A stretch of DNA of 16,418 nt, taken from assembly GCA_049604415.1 (NCBI GenBank), contig JBMYTN010000069.1, forward strand, positions 1-16,418. The letters run 5' to 3'. Both the position numbers and the translations under genes were made by a program. Shown piece by piece: positions 15,660 through 16,418 of the stretch (its first letter is position 1; each line of letters starts with the position of its first letter). The notes under the pieces were generated by a model that saw nothing but the letters and a program-made list of their open reading frames with translations, had not been told where the DNA came from and did no database searches. This DNA comes from JBMYTN01 sp049604415 (GTDB lineage: Bacteria > Pseudomonadota > Alphaproteobacteria > Rhodospirillales > Rhodospirillaceae).

Positions 15660-16100
15660 TTAGGCTTGGTGTTGTTCTCTTTTTTTGGTTTGCAAATGCC
15701 CGCCTTGAACGCGGTCAAGGGGGTGTACTACCCTTGGACCGCATCCTTAATGGGGCTGCTTGATATAATTGTGTGTCAAATATGCACCCAGCGAAATTTG
15801 CATTTCACCCACGGCTTCGGACCAGGAATTTCGACCTTCAATGCGAAAATGCGAACCAAGTTAAGTTCTATGAAGCCGATCCACGATGCTACTGGATTGC
15901 GGGCGTGAGACCTTAGTTCGCATCTGCTTGATACCCTCTAGCTACAGAAAGAGCTCGTAAGGATACAGATCCGGTCGACCGCAAAACTTGAGCCATTGTC
16001 GCTGATAACAGCTTCAATCTGAGCACCATGCTCCTCAAAGGTTGGCAGGACATCGTTGCTCAAAATTTGCACGGTCGCCATGGGTAATTGGTCGACCGTG
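15660..16100 (-). pseudogene. Decayed DDE integrase-type transposase (IS3/IS481-like)
   Basis: Read on the minus strand from about 16096, one frame gives ATVQILSNDVLPTFEEHG and then VISDNGSSF (the second catalytic Asp). The frame shifts near 15970. The next frame gives YPYELFL-stop-LEGI, then TKVSRPQSSSIVDRLHRT-stop, then HFRIEGRNSWSEAVGEMQ, AYLTHNY and IKQPH-stop, and ends QTKKREQHQA-stop at 15660. This matches the C-terminal rve core as I know it (NDVLPFFEEHG, DNGREF, PYELFLQLEGI, RPQSNG-VERLHRT). In-frame stops lie at 15942-15944, 15861-15863 and 15747-15749. The catalytic Glu of VERLHR is Asp here. The N-terminal part is missing, cut where the IS5-family gene begins. It is clearly inactive. 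Confidence 0.8.
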
Positions 16101-16111
16101 AAGAATGCTGA

Positions 16112-16418
16112 TCAAGCGGAGAGATAGAGGCGCTGATCAGATTTGGAGCCCCGAAGAGTTACCCAGATTCTAAGACGAAGAGACCTGATCCATTTGAGGA
16201 TGAGGCGGCAGTTGTATCCGACAGCGGCCAGGATTGGATTGATGGCATCACCCTGCTTATGGGCGAGGAAGTTCCTGCCCATGCGATGTTCGTTTTTGAG
16301 GTGGCCAATGATCGGTTCTACGGCAGATCTTCGTTTCATCTGGCGTTTGATGGCGGGTGTCGCACGACGTTTCTGTCCAGCGGTGAAGACCCTAAGGTTG
16401 TAAACGTCCGGAGCGTTG
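16112..16418 (-). mobile_element. IS5-family transposase, C-terminal part (runs off right edge)
   Basis: The minus-strand frame is open from the right edge of the window to a TGA at 16114-16112, about 102 codons. It reads NAPDVYNLRVF, GQKRRATPAIKRQ, then RRSAVEPIIGHLKNEHRMGRN with the catalytic Glu, and DAINPILAAVGYN near the end. These are the conserved C-terminal blocks of IS5-family DDE transposases. An internal ATG at 16339 is not the true start. The preserved part has no stop or frameshift, so the element may be intact beyond the window. It abuts the decayed integrase-type transposase directly, suggesting that one insertion truncated the other. Confidence 0.85.

Noticed and set aside
15654..15908. 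84-codon plus-strand frame near the IS remnants
   Set aside because: The opposite strand carries the decayed transposase, whose motifs explain this sequence.

Overview
The window looks like an alphaproteobacterial chromosome segment, probably Rhodospirillales-like. Evidence is high GC codon use in the left part, an ethylmalonyl-CoA-pathway gene pair beside sdhCDAB, and a short double-hairpin intergenic repeat of a type common in alphaproteobacteria. The gene order mcl2-like, mch, sdhC, sdhD, sdhA, sdhB resembles the arrangement I recall from Rhodobacter sphaeroides. The species cannot be named from the sequence.

Region 1 (1-6230) is metabolic and all on the + strand. It holds a malyl-CoA lyase/thioesterase family gene, mesaconyl-CoA hydratase, and a complete succinate dehydrogenase operon closed by a strong intrinsic terminator. 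The first two act on C4/C5 CoA esters of acetyl-CoA assimilation. SDH takes the resulting C4 acids onward through the TCA cycle.

Region 2 (6230-11822) is sensory. Two overlapping genes for exported solute-binding-like proteins lie on the - strand, and the second is broken by a ~103-bp palindromic repeat insertion. Divergent from them is a 1235-residue membrane protein with a solute-binding domain, a second periplasmic sensor region, a PAS domain and a SpoIIE-type phosphatase.

Region 3 (about 11830-15640) has abruptly AT-rich composition and is probably horizontally acquired. After about 680 bp without a convincing gene comes a compact three-gene + strand cassette. It encodes a serine alpha/beta hydrolase with a complete visible triad, a 589-aa protein in which I see a candidate PIN-like nuclease pattern, and a 163-aa protein of unknown function. 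I do not recognise this combination as a named system; it is the best candidate here for an undescribed (possibly defensive) module.

Region 4 (about 15600-16418) is mobile-element debris on the - strand. A decayed DDE integrase-type transposase (IS3/IS481-like) with a frameshift and three internal stops abuts the C-terminal part of an IS5-family transposase that runs off the right edge. These remnants mark the right border of the AT-rich island.
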